In this document: positions 8,413 to 16,159 of the stretch, piece after piece | Layout: each line of letters opens with the position of its first letter | Numbering within the stretch: the stretch's first letter is position 1 | NCBI GenBank assembly: GCA_934402315.1 | Contig: CAKRTS010000004.1 | Coordinates: 99,664-163,663, forward strand | From: an uncultured Acetatifactor sp. | Lineage (GTDB): Bacteria > Bacillota > Clostridia > Lachnospirales > Lachnospiraceae | Length of the DNA: 64,000 nucleotides | Reading direction: 5' to 3' | The notes under the pieces: generated by a model | Told to the model about the DNA's origin: nothing | The model's input: only the letters and a program-made list of their open reading frames with translations | Databases searched by the model: none | Translations under genes and position numbers: made by a program

Positions 8413-10794
8413 CTACCACCTTCCGAAGCCTTGCCGCCCCAATGGATCACTGCTATTCTGGTAGCGTTGTCTCACTGACTGCGCATAGTACGGCATCTGG
8501 GATGATTTCAGCGCCGGTCCCTCATGCACACCGTCTTCAGCCTGTCTGGCATCATCCATCTGTCTGGTCAGCGAACTTATCTGAAACTCCACCATGTCTG
8601 GATCTGATCCGCCCGCGACATGTGACTGCACATACATATTAATAGCGGTAATTGCCCTGAAATAGTAGATTGCAAGTGCCTTGTAATCCGCATCTGCCGG
8701 ATTATTATCGTCAAACAGCTGAATCCCTGTCTTGTTGTCATCTATCAGATTCACCATATCCTGAATGGGTCTTGCTTCCATACCAAAATCGTGGATATTA
8801 ATTTTCCTCAGCACATCCTCGGGGTGAAGCTGTGTCAGCATTTTTCCGTACTTTGCTTCTATGTTCTTGAGATATTGATACATGGTACTCTTATATTCTC
8901 TCAGCCCTTCTTCCGTAATCCTGTCCTTCTCTTCTGATCCCCCTTCACCCGTTTCACCGGTTGCCATCTTCCGCATCATGCTCTTTGCCTGCTCCTCGCT
9001 CTTACCGGTGATAGCCGCCAGCACCTGCATATTGCCTCCCATCCGGTTGAGCGTCAGCCCCGTAATCGCCCCCCCTCGAGTCTGTACAAAATGCGCCAAC
9101 GGCTTAAGCCGTCCTGCTGCCACATCCTCATCAAGCGCATTATCCACACCATATGTTGTGTCGAGTTGTCTGGTATACTGCTTCTGCTCCTGTCCGATCA
9201 GATAATTATAATAGGTTTTCAGGCTTTGTGTTCCGTCATAGTGCTCATGTGCCTTCCACTGCGAGTCCTCAACCGCCTCCAGACGCCGCTGTGCCCAGCC
9301 TGCCGTCGCGTTGTCGATCTGCGTCTGCAGTGCCTGATCCCTGCCGCCCAGCTTCTGCTGGAATTCCTTGATAACCTTCTTTACACTTGCGTCTTCCGGC
9401 TTTCTGCCCTTCACAATCGCCTTCATGCCTTCCTTCAGGGCATTCAGCCGGTTCGTGATAACCGTCTGCTTTAAGGCAATCTTTTCCGATTCAGAAATAA
9501 AGAATTTGATAAATGCCTTCTCAGCAACTGTCCCATAATTTCCTGTCGGATCAACGTTCGACCGGATATCATCAATCGCCCTTGTCCGTCTCATATATTC
9601 GCTTCCCGCATCGGTCACCCGGAAAAATTCCTGCTCCATCAGATCAAGCAGTGGCTTATTCGCCTCATAGTTCTCCGCATTATCCACAAAGAGCTGTCTG
9701 ACCTCACTCATGGTGTTCGGGTTATAGCCGACCAGAAATCCCGTCAGTCCGGTTCCCTTCAGCTCCTGCTCCTGTCCTTGCTCAATGCTCTCTTTTCTCT
9801 CCTGCTGCTGTTCCTCCAGCGTCTCCTCTTCCTTCGTCAGCTCCGCCATATAGCTGGCTGCCATGATTGCGCGGGTCTGCTCATTCCGGTATTCGATCTT
9901 TTCCTTAAAGCTGTGGACAGCCTCCAGCTCCTCCGGTCCTGCCGCAAGCTCGGTGTCATCCTTCAGGAACTGTCCGTTATCCATATCGACACCGCAGCAT
10001 CTGCACTGGAAACGGAGCACCTTTTCATACAAATCTGCCATATCCAGAATACGCACCTTGATCAGCTGCTTCTCCATGCTGCTCAGCCCGTCAAAATAAG
10101 GCCTGTTGATTGGATCGGCGTAGGCCTCCTTAAATGCCTTGAAGCGCATAACCTTCGTATACACCGGACCGCCTGACTGCGCCAGAAGCTCTGGAGTAAA
10201 ATAATCCGCCCTAACGTTCTCCCCCATCAGGTCATCCGTCATCCAGCGAAGATACTTTTTCCGCTTCTGGTAATCGTCCGAACGGTAATCCTCCACCAGA
10301 TCGTCAGACATCCCGGAAAAGTACTTCATGACAGCATAATCCGGTCTGTCCTGCACCTCCCTGTGAGGCACCATATTCCCTTCGAGATCCACGATGCGCT
10401 TTTCGATACTTCTCTGTATCTGGTAGCTGGCGCCATCCACTCTCTCCTGCAAAAGCTCTGTCCTGGTTCCCTCTGCCTCCGAGCGCCTTTTGATGGCGTC
10501 CCTCGCATTGGAGCCCATCTTTCTGTCCTGACGGTTACGGCACTTTGCCTTCTTCGCAGGAGTGATTTCCTGCACCGGCTCTCCCGCAGCCGTATCAAAG
10601 ATACGTACCTGATCGAAGTCATAATTCGCCAGTTCCTTCCGGAAAGCACTGTTCTGCTGCTCCTTCTGTCTGACCATCCTCTCCGCCGTCTCCACGCGCT
10701 GCTGCTTTACGGTCAGCTCCGACTCGTCATCCCACTTGTTCAGTCTGGTAAATTCCGACTTGATCGCCTGTTTCTTCCTCTGCTGAAAATCCAT
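8413..10794 (-). CDS. Putative eCIS payload protein (793 aa, helical)
   Basis: No family was recognised. It is a long hydrophilic, helical protein with basic N-terminal segments (QQRKKQ; KRR at 102-104) and no signal peptide or TM. Residues around 213-265 (ADPINRPYFDGL then a long helix with RFQCRCCG) resemble residues 231-285 of the 1982-3808 product, giving a shared module. A Glu/Gln-rich coiled coil follows at about 320-350. The start at 10794 was preferred over 10827 because AAAAGGAGG precedes it. It directly follows the ADP-ribosyltransferase gene in the same operon. Payload, chaperone or loading platform are all possible. Confidence 0.6.
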   Translation of the reverse strand: MDFQQRKKQAIKSEFTRLNKWDDESELTVKQQRVETAERMVRQKEQQNSAFRKELANYDFDQVRIFDTAAGEPVQEITPAKKAKCRNRQDRKMGSNARDAIKRRSEAEGTRTELLQERVDGASYQIQRSIEKRIVDLEGNMVPHREVQDRPDYAVMKYFSGMSDDLVEDYRSDDYQKRKKYLRWMTDDLMGENVRADYFTPELLAQSGGPVYTKVMRFKAFKEAYADPINRPYFDGLSSMEKQLIKVRILDMADLYEKVLRFQCRCCGVDMDNGQFLKDDTELAAGPEELEAVHSFKEKIEYRNEQTRAIMAASYMAELTKEEETLEEQQQERKESIEQGQEQELKGTGLTGFLVGYNPNTMSEVRQLFVDNAENYEANKPLLDLMEQEFFRVTDAGSEYMRRTRAIDDIRSNVDPTGNYGTVAEKAFIKFFISESEKIALKQTVITNRLNALKEGMKAIVKGRKPEDASVKKVIKEFQQKLGGRDQALQTQIDNATAGWAQRRLEAVEDSQWKAHEHYDGTQSLKTYYNYLIGQEQKQYTRQLDTTYGVDNALDEDVAAGRLKPLAHFVQTRGGAITGLTLNRMGGNMQVLAAITGKSEEQAKSMMRKMATGETGEGGSEEKDRITEEGLREYKSTMYQYLKNIEAKYGKMLTQLHPEDVLRKINIHDFGMEARPIQDMVNLIDDNKTGIQLFDDNNPADADYKALAIYYFRAITAINMYVQSHVAGGSDPDMVEFQISSLTRQMDDARQAEDGVHEGPALKSSQMPYYAQSVRQRYQNSSDPLGRQGFGRW

Positions 10795-10831
10795 ACTCCC
10801 ACTCCTCCTTTTCAGGTCTTTCATCATCGTA

Positions 10832-13312
10832 CTACAATACTTCTACTTCAAACACATACTGTCCCTTTGTGTCCATGCTTACCGCCGTAATTCGGTAGCT
10901 TCCTCCGGAATCCAGTGTCAGCTCATTCTGCCCTCTCGGACTGCCATCTAATGCCGATGTATACATAGTATCCGAAAACAATGCCCTTGTTCCCTTCTTG
11001 ATATGCATATTCATCACATGAGAGCCGGTGATGTCCGTCTCCACCCATTCCCTGTCCCATGCTGCCCGCATACGCTCGTGCTTTTGAGGGTCGCTCTCCG
11101 GCAGGCTTTCCGCCTCCTGCAGCATTTTCTTTGAAATTGCCTTGTGGTTGAGCCCGTTCGCCCATCTCTTTGCAAAGAAACGATTTGTCGAGGTGCTGAC
11201 AAACGCCGGATCACGGAAAACAATGCCCTCAAATACCTTGTAGCCCTCGCCATCGCTCATCGCTTCATGATTTATCGCGCCGTTTATTATGTACTTGCTT
11301 CTATCCTCCGGCGTAATATCCGGCGAAGAGTTCAACAGAAAGAGCAGCATACCGTCATCCACACCGCGGTAGGTCGTAATATCCGTGGGCAAAGGATGCT
11401 TGCGCATCGCCGCCTTGATATGGGAGATATTTGTCTGTAAAGCATCTGATATATCCTCACCTGAGCGCAGACGGTCATTAATGTCCTTGGAATCCTTGGT
11501 ATAAGCATTCATTGCCACCTTCTCCTCAGGTGTCAGCGTCTCCATATCCCGTCTCGCCATCTTCAGATAAGCCGCTCTGTGAATGCCGTCTCCGTGTGAT
11601 CCTCTCTGCACTTCATAATTATCCTGCTTCTTCTTAAATTCCGTCATACTCTCGATGGACTGCGCATCCTGATTCTGGATACCCTCCGGGTTCAGAACCT
11701 TACAGATGATCTCCAGTCCGCGGAAAACACCTTTATCCCGCGTGCCGTTCGGGGAAATACCGATAAAGGTGCGCTCATTGGGCGTCGCTTTATTGCCCCC
11801 TTCATGTTTTCTGGCGCCGATAATCATATAGCTGGTATTTCGCGGGAAGATGTACTCTCCCTCTCCGAAGTTAGCCGTCGCCATCAGGGGCATACCCTCA
11901 TCACACAGTAATGTCAGCATGACGGGTGCTGTGGCAAACATCATATCCACCTGATGTCCCACACACATAAAACCGGCATCCGTGATGACCTTCCCCGCCA
12001 TCGCATTGACTGCCTGTACCGTCCCCTTCGCAAAGCCGTTCGCGTCTGCAAGGTTCTCCAATCCAAGCGCATATTGCAGATACGGCGCACCCAGCAGCCG
12101 ATAAAATCTCGCCTTATGAGACAGCCGATTCAATTTCGTAGCCTCATTTAACATACCAATTGACTCATGACTCTCATAGCTGACATCGCCAAATTTCTGG
12201 CTTCGCAGATAATTGTTTATGTCAAAAGAGTTCGATGTCTGGATATAACCGTGATTATATCCCCTATCGCCCGCCAGTCCATAGAGTTTCGTATAACCCT
12301 CGCCCTGATTATACCGGTTCTGCTCCGCCATGCTCTTTGCTTCACTGTTGGTAATCACCGGATAATCGCTGAACTGGTCGGCATTTGCCTCCGCCTCTAC
12401 AGCAGAAATATCAACGCCCTCTGCGTATTCTCCGACAGACACAAAGCTCTGTCCGACCGAGCCTTCGCTGGATTCCCCGCTTGTGACGCCTGTCTGCTCC
12501 AGAACCCTGCCCACTTCTCCCGACAGCTCAGCCAGAACATTGCTTTTCTCATTCCCTGCGCATAGGCTCCGGATTCGATTCAGAATATCCGGTACAAGAT
12601 CCTCTGATGCAGGATCGGTATCCATGCGGCTTAAGATTCTCTGATAGTATTCCAACAGAATTGCAATCACGCTGCTGTCTCTGGCATCGACACGCGCCTC
12701 CTGTGCAACCCTGTTCTTAAAAGCCGCGGCACTCATATTCAGCCGGTACCTTTCCGCTTTTGCCGCCGGACCGGCTTCACTTTCATCGAGTGAAAAGTTT
12801 GCAGCATCGTTCTGAATCAACTGCGGAAGCGTCTCACCGGCAAAGAGCTGACGGAGCGTAATGCCCTCTCCCTTAAACTGGCTGCCCATCTCAAAGTACC
12901 GCATCTGTATCATCAATACTTCCTTCTCGGCATTGGCATAAACCTCTTTCACAATCTCTGCGCGCTGTCTGCCGACAGAAGTGAAACGAAACCTTGAGGA
13001 GTCAATATATTCCTTACATGCGGTACACAGATCAGCATATGCCACCATCAGATTTTCATATGCCTCGGGATGCTCCTGCGAAACCCTTTCCTCCCTCAAC
13101 CGTTCAATCTGCTGAATCCCCTCCAGCACTGCATTGAAGCGTGCAGAATTCTGTCCATGCCTCTTGTGTGTTGCCCGAAGCTCCTGAAATTTCTTTACAT
13201 TTCCACTGACACCGTTTTCCTTGCCAAAGACGGACTGCTCATAATCCTTCGCAATCGCCTTTGCATCCTCAAGAGTGCTGAATTTTACATCTGTCTGATA
13301 GTTTTGCCTCAT
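10832..13312 (-). CDS. Putative eCIS toxin with two ADP-ribosyltransferase-like domains
   Basis: The 826-aa protein has a helical N-terminal part (1 to about 380) and two ART-type regions. The C-terminal one (about 580-826) fits the ADPrib_exo_Tox family: LTPEEKVAMNAYTKDSKDIN, the R motif TTYRGVDD (Arg 649), the STS motif DPAFVSTSTN (706-708), and GQNEL with Gln 795 and Glu 797. A Q-x-E pair is seen in C3-like enzymes that modify Asn, whereas R-S-ExE enzymes modify Arg. The middle region (about 390-505) keeps an R motif (ARFYRLLG) and an E-x-E turn (GEGEYIFPRNTS), but the STS site reads FMCVG and is probably degraded. Such enzymes use NAD+ to modify host proteins. No signal peptide is present, as expected for eCIS cargo. 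ATG at 13312 overlaps the upstream TGA. Confidence 0.85.
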   Translation of the reverse strand: MRQNYQTDVKFSTLEDAKAIAKDYEQSVFGKENGVSGNVKKFQELRATHKRHGQNSARFNAVLEGIQQIERLREERVSQEHPEAYENLMVAYADLCTACKEYIDSSRFRFTSVGRQRAEIVKEVYANAEKEVLMIQMRYFEMGSQFKGEGITLRQLFAGETLPQLIQNDAANFSLDESEAGPAAKAERYRLNMSAAAFKNRVAQEARVDARDSSVIAILLEYYQRILSRMDTDPASEDLVPDILNRIRSLCAGNEKSNVLAELSGEVGRVLEQTGVTSGESSEGSVGQSFVSVGEYAEGVDISAVEAEANADQFSDYPVITNSEAKSMAEQNRYNQGEGYTKLYGLAGDRGYNHGYIQTSNSFDINNYLRSQKFGDVSYESHESIGMLNEATKLNRLSHKARFYRLLGAPYLQYALGLENLADANGFAKGTVQAVNAMAGKVITDAGFMCVGHQVDMMFATAPVMLTLLCDEGMPLMATANFGEGEYIFPRNTSYMIIGARKHEGGNKATPNERTFIGISPNGTRDKGVFRGLEIICKVLNPEGIQNQDAQSIESMTEFKKKQDNYEVQRGSHGDGIHRAAYLKMARRDMETLTPEEKVAMNAYTKDSKDINDRLRSGEDISDALQTNISHIKAAMRKHPLPTDITTYRGVDDGMLLFLLNSSPDITPEDRSKYIINGAINHEAMSDGEGYKVFEGIVFRDPAFVSTSTNRFFAKRWANGLNHKAISKKMLQEAESLPESDPQKHERMRAAWDREWVETDITGSHVMNMHIKKGTRALFSDTMYTSALDGSPRGQNELTLDSGGSYRITAVSMDTKGQYVFEVEVL

Positions 13313-13764
13313 ACCGCTCCTCCCGGCTGCCGCCTTTCGCATGGCTTATGATCGATGACAATGGCTGTCGGTTTTATATCATACACGGCACAGTTCAGGT
13401 TCCCGAAATTGAAGACACAACCCTCACAGTCCGGGGAATCGCTCGTATATCGCCCACGCTCCCCGTCATCCGGAGACTCTTCCCCTTCACGCTCATATGC
13501 CGGGCATTCTCCCCGCCCTGCAAGCACATCCGCAGGCTTGAACTTAAACCTCTCACATCCCCCGACCTTCTGCCCCCGGAACCGGCAGTCCCTGCACTGC
13601 AGCATATCATTCGTCACCGTAACCGGCACATTGCCCGCACTATAACCGAACTCCTGATTCCATTCCTCTCTCCGTCCCTGCTCTCCGCCCTGCATCCGTT
13701 CCTGCTCTCTGTCCTGCTCTCTGCCCTGACCCATACCCTGCTCCTTATCTATACTCCCGACCAT
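13309..13764 (-). CDS. Small protein with duplicated Cys motif, head of payload block
   Basis: The 151-aa protein has a low-complexity Glu/Gln/Arg/Gly N-terminus (about 1-35) and then two copies of a Cys module. The first is CRDCRFRGQKVGGCERFKF with KP and a final Cys (57-90). The second is CEGCVFNFGNLNCAVYDIKP with a final Cys (113-145). The pattern C-x2-C-x(7,8)-C-x(2)-[FY]-x(2)-KP-x(n)-C would suit zinc or Fe-S binding. Its stop overlaps the start of the ART toxin gene (ATGA), so the two are translationally coupled. A chaperone, adaptor or immunity role for the toxin is possible but unproven. Confidence 0.65.
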   Translation of the reverse strand: MVGSIDKEQGMGQGREQDREQERMQGGEQGRREEWNQEFGYSAGNVPVTVTNDMLQCRDCRFRGQKVGGCERFKFKPADVLAGRGECPAYEREGEESPDDGERGRYTSDSPDCEGCVFNFGNLNCAVYDIKPTAIVIDHKPCERRQPGGAV

Positions 13765-13882
13765 CTCATCTCTTTTTCTTATCTTCTTCTGTTTGCTCTC
13801 TGCCGGGCTGCCGCCCTTTGCCTATATTCTCTGCCTGATTTGCCGGAGCTGCTTTCTCCCTATCTGCCCGTTGCCCCTGCCA

Positions 13883-14022
13883 GCTGCACGCGCGGTACAG
13901 ACCGCAAGCAGTGCACTCTGGAGCCGCCGGCGCTTAGTTCCCGTACTATGGGAACTTATGCGTCCGCTGCGTGCGGAAGGTAGCGAGAGCGTGCCTGCGG
14001 TGGTCTGTTCCTCGTGTGCAGC
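13883..14022 (+). repeat. 140-bp structured repeat, copy 2
   Basis: This is the same element as 8225-8364, bounded by GCTGCACGCG / CGTGTGCAGC with the inner hairpin AGTTCCC-7nt-GGGAACT. Its outer arms differ from copy 1 in sequence but keep pairing. It is followed by a duplicated CGTGTGCAGCGTCAC(T/C)CGCATCCCC unit at about 14013-14079. It occupies the 314-nt gap between the AAA+ ATPase genes and the payload block. No ORF was found in the gap. Confidence 0.85.
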
Positions 14023-14078
14023 GTCACTCGCATCCCCTGCCGTAATCTACTCCGCGTGTGCAGCGTCACCCGCATCCC

Positions 14079-16142
14079 CTACACCAGCCTCGTAAAGCAC
14101 GCCTGCAAACTCCCATCCTTATACCCCTGACAATCCCTCTCCATCATCAGCTTCAGCCCCGTATAAATGCACTCCATCGTCACCGGGCTCTGCAGAATCG
14201 CCGCCGTGAACATTGCCTGCTGCGCGACATACTTGATACTGCTGCCCGTGAACTCATGCTCCCTTGCAAGATGATCGAAATCCACATCCGCCGCGATCTC
14301 GACCCCCTCCGGGAACGCCAGCCGCCAGAGCCTGCTTCTCGTCTCCGCATCCGGCGCCGGAAGATTGATGGAATAAGTAATCCTCCTCCGGAATGCCTCA
14401 TCAAAGAAATTGCTGTGGTTCGTGGCGAGCACCATGATCCCCTCATACTGCTCCATCAGCTGCAACAGGAAGGACACCTCATTGTTCGCATATTTGTCCG
14501 TGGACTTCGATACCTCCGTCCTCTTGGCGAAAAGCGAATCCGCCTCGTCAAAGAACAGGATCGCGTTGGTATTCTTTGCCGTCTCAAACAGCTCCCCCAG
14601 CTTTTTCTCCGTCTCTCCGATATATTTATCCATGATCTTCGAGGAATCCACCCGGAACAGCGTCAGCCCGACTTCCTTTGCGATCACCTGTGCCGTCATG
14701 GTCTTTCCGGTTCCGGGCGGCCCATACAGCAGAATGCTGATCCCGCGCCCGTAGGGCATCTTCTTCCCGAAACCCATCCCTTCCATGACAAGATACCTGT
14801 TCCGGATCGCCGAGATGGCGAACTGCAAAATTTTTGTCTGCTGCCCCGGCAGCTGCAGATCTTCCATCGTAAACCCGGTCACAAGAGGCGCCGCCAGACC
14901 CTTTAGCTTTCTTCCGGCATCCTCCATCAGCTCACTGACAATCACTTCCTTTGCCTCATCGTAGGACACCGTCTCTTCACCCCCGAAGCGGGCTCTGAGC
15001 ATCCTCACCATCCGCTCGATCTCACCCGCCGTCAGCCTGTAGAGATTTGCAAGCTCCGAGCCATGACCGTCGATTGCCCTGCACTGATGCTTTCCTGCAA
15101 AATATTCCCAGAAGTGCATCTGCTGCTCCCTCGTAGCTCCCGGAAGCTCCGCCTCCATCGGACAGACACCCGCCGGATAGGAAATCCGCAGCGGCGTCTC
15201 CGTCATCACACACACCACCGGAATATATTCTGTCAAAAGCCTGAGAAAATACCCCAGCATCTCCGGCTCCAGACTCTCCGGAAGCTGCCGCAGTCCCACA
15301 TACTTTCTCCGCAACACACAATAAGAGATGATCTCCCGAAGATCCCTCCGCACACACTTTCTCTCCAGCAGAAAGCCAAGAGAAACGGCGACAAACTCAG
15401 CCTGTTCACCAAGCTTTTTCAGAAGAAACCTCTTCCCTGTTCCCTCCGCGCCGGACAGCTGCAAAACGCCTCTGCCCTTTCCATTGCGAAGCCTCTCAAG
15501 ATAGTCCCTGCACTGCCCGTACAGCGCCTCGTTCTGGAGCAGCGGCTCCCCATCCGGCTTAAGACAGACCGCTATGCCGCCCAGCTCATGGATGCCGCAG
15601 TCCTGCCCCAGCAGGAAATCCAGCGCCGTCTTCTTCAATCTCACCGGCCTCTGCACCAGCCTCTCCGTCCGCTCTTCCTCCCATTCCTGAAAGAGAACCA
15701 CGTTCAGCCTGTCGTCGGGATTCAACAGCGCATATTCTGTCTCCGTGTTCTCCCCGGTGAGCCTCTGGAACAACAAAAAGACATCCTCCAGCGTCAGTTC
15801 CTCTTCGGAAAAGCCCTCCTTCCGCAGCTCCGCCGCAAATTCCGCGTCGAGCTGTCTGACCATGGCAATCCATATCAGAAATTCTTCAAACCGGTTTAAG
15901 GAAAGCGTCTCCCTCATGCTGATATAGGGAAGCTCCCAGCCGCGTTCTGCCGTCTCGGCACAGCGGCTTTCCCAATAGCCGAACAGTTCCTCCGCATCCT
16001 GTCTGCCATCACTCTCCCCGGAGCTCTGATCCAGCCAGTAGATCAGTATCCTCCGTATCTGCGCGAGCAGTTCCTCCGTCGAGGCAAAAGCACGATTCTG
16101 TTGTTTTTTGTCCAGATAGAGTTCTATATTAGACCTGCCCAT
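14079..16142 (-). CDS. eCIS AAA+ ATPase (Afp15/Pvc15-like), second copy
   Basis: The 687-aa protein has two P-loop regions. An N-terminal partial site, SGAEGTGKRF, lies at about 230-239. The C-terminal AAA+ domain has Walker A GPPGTGKT (about 470), Walker B LFFDEADSLF (about 527), and sensor and arginine-finger segments (ATNHSNFFDEAFRRR). Afp15/Pvc15-type ATPases are needed for assembly or payload loading of eCIS particles and are a hallmark of these loci. It lies 17 nt downstream of a second ATPase of the same type and directly before the payload block. Both AAA+ sites look intact, so the pair may form a hetero-oligomer or act at separate steps. Confidence 0.9.
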   Translation of the reverse strand: MGRSNIELYLDKKQQNRAFASTEELLAQIRRILIYWLDQSSGESDGRQDAEELFGYWESRCAETAERGWELPYISMRETLSLNRFEEFLIWIAMVRQLDAEFAAELRKEGFSEEELTLEDVFLLFQRLTGENTETEYALLNPDDRLNVVLFQEWEEERTERLVQRPVRLKKTALDFLLGQDCGIHELGGIAVCLKPDGEPLLQNEALYGQCRDYLERLRNGKGRGVLQLSGAEGTGKRFLLKKLGEQAEFVAVSLGFLLERKCVRRDLREIISYCVLRRKYVGLRQLPESLEPEMLGYFLRLLTEYIPVVCVMTETPLRISYPAGVCPMEAELPGATREQQMHFWEYFAGKHQCRAIDGHGSELANLYRLTAGEIERMVRMLRARFGGEETVSYDEAKEVIVSELMEDAGRKLKGLAAPLVTGFTMEDLQLPGQQTKILQFAISAIRNRYLVMEGMGFGKKMPYGRGISILLYGPPGTGKTMTAQVIAKEVGLTLFRVDSSKIMDKYIGETEKKLGELFETAKNTNAILFFDEADSLFAKRTEVSKSTDKYANNEVSFLLQLMEQYEGIMVLATNHSNFFDEAFRRRITYSINLPAPDAETRSRLWRLAFPEGVEIAADVDFDHLAREHEFTGSSIKYVAQQAMFTAAILQSPVTMECIYTGLKLMMERDCQGYKDGSLQACFTRLV

Positions 16143-16159
16143 CCCTTATGCCTCTCTCA

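Noticed and set aside
8225..14022. CRISPR array from the repeats
   Set aside because: Copies are 5.5 kb apart, long and internally palindromic, with no regular spacers or cas genes.
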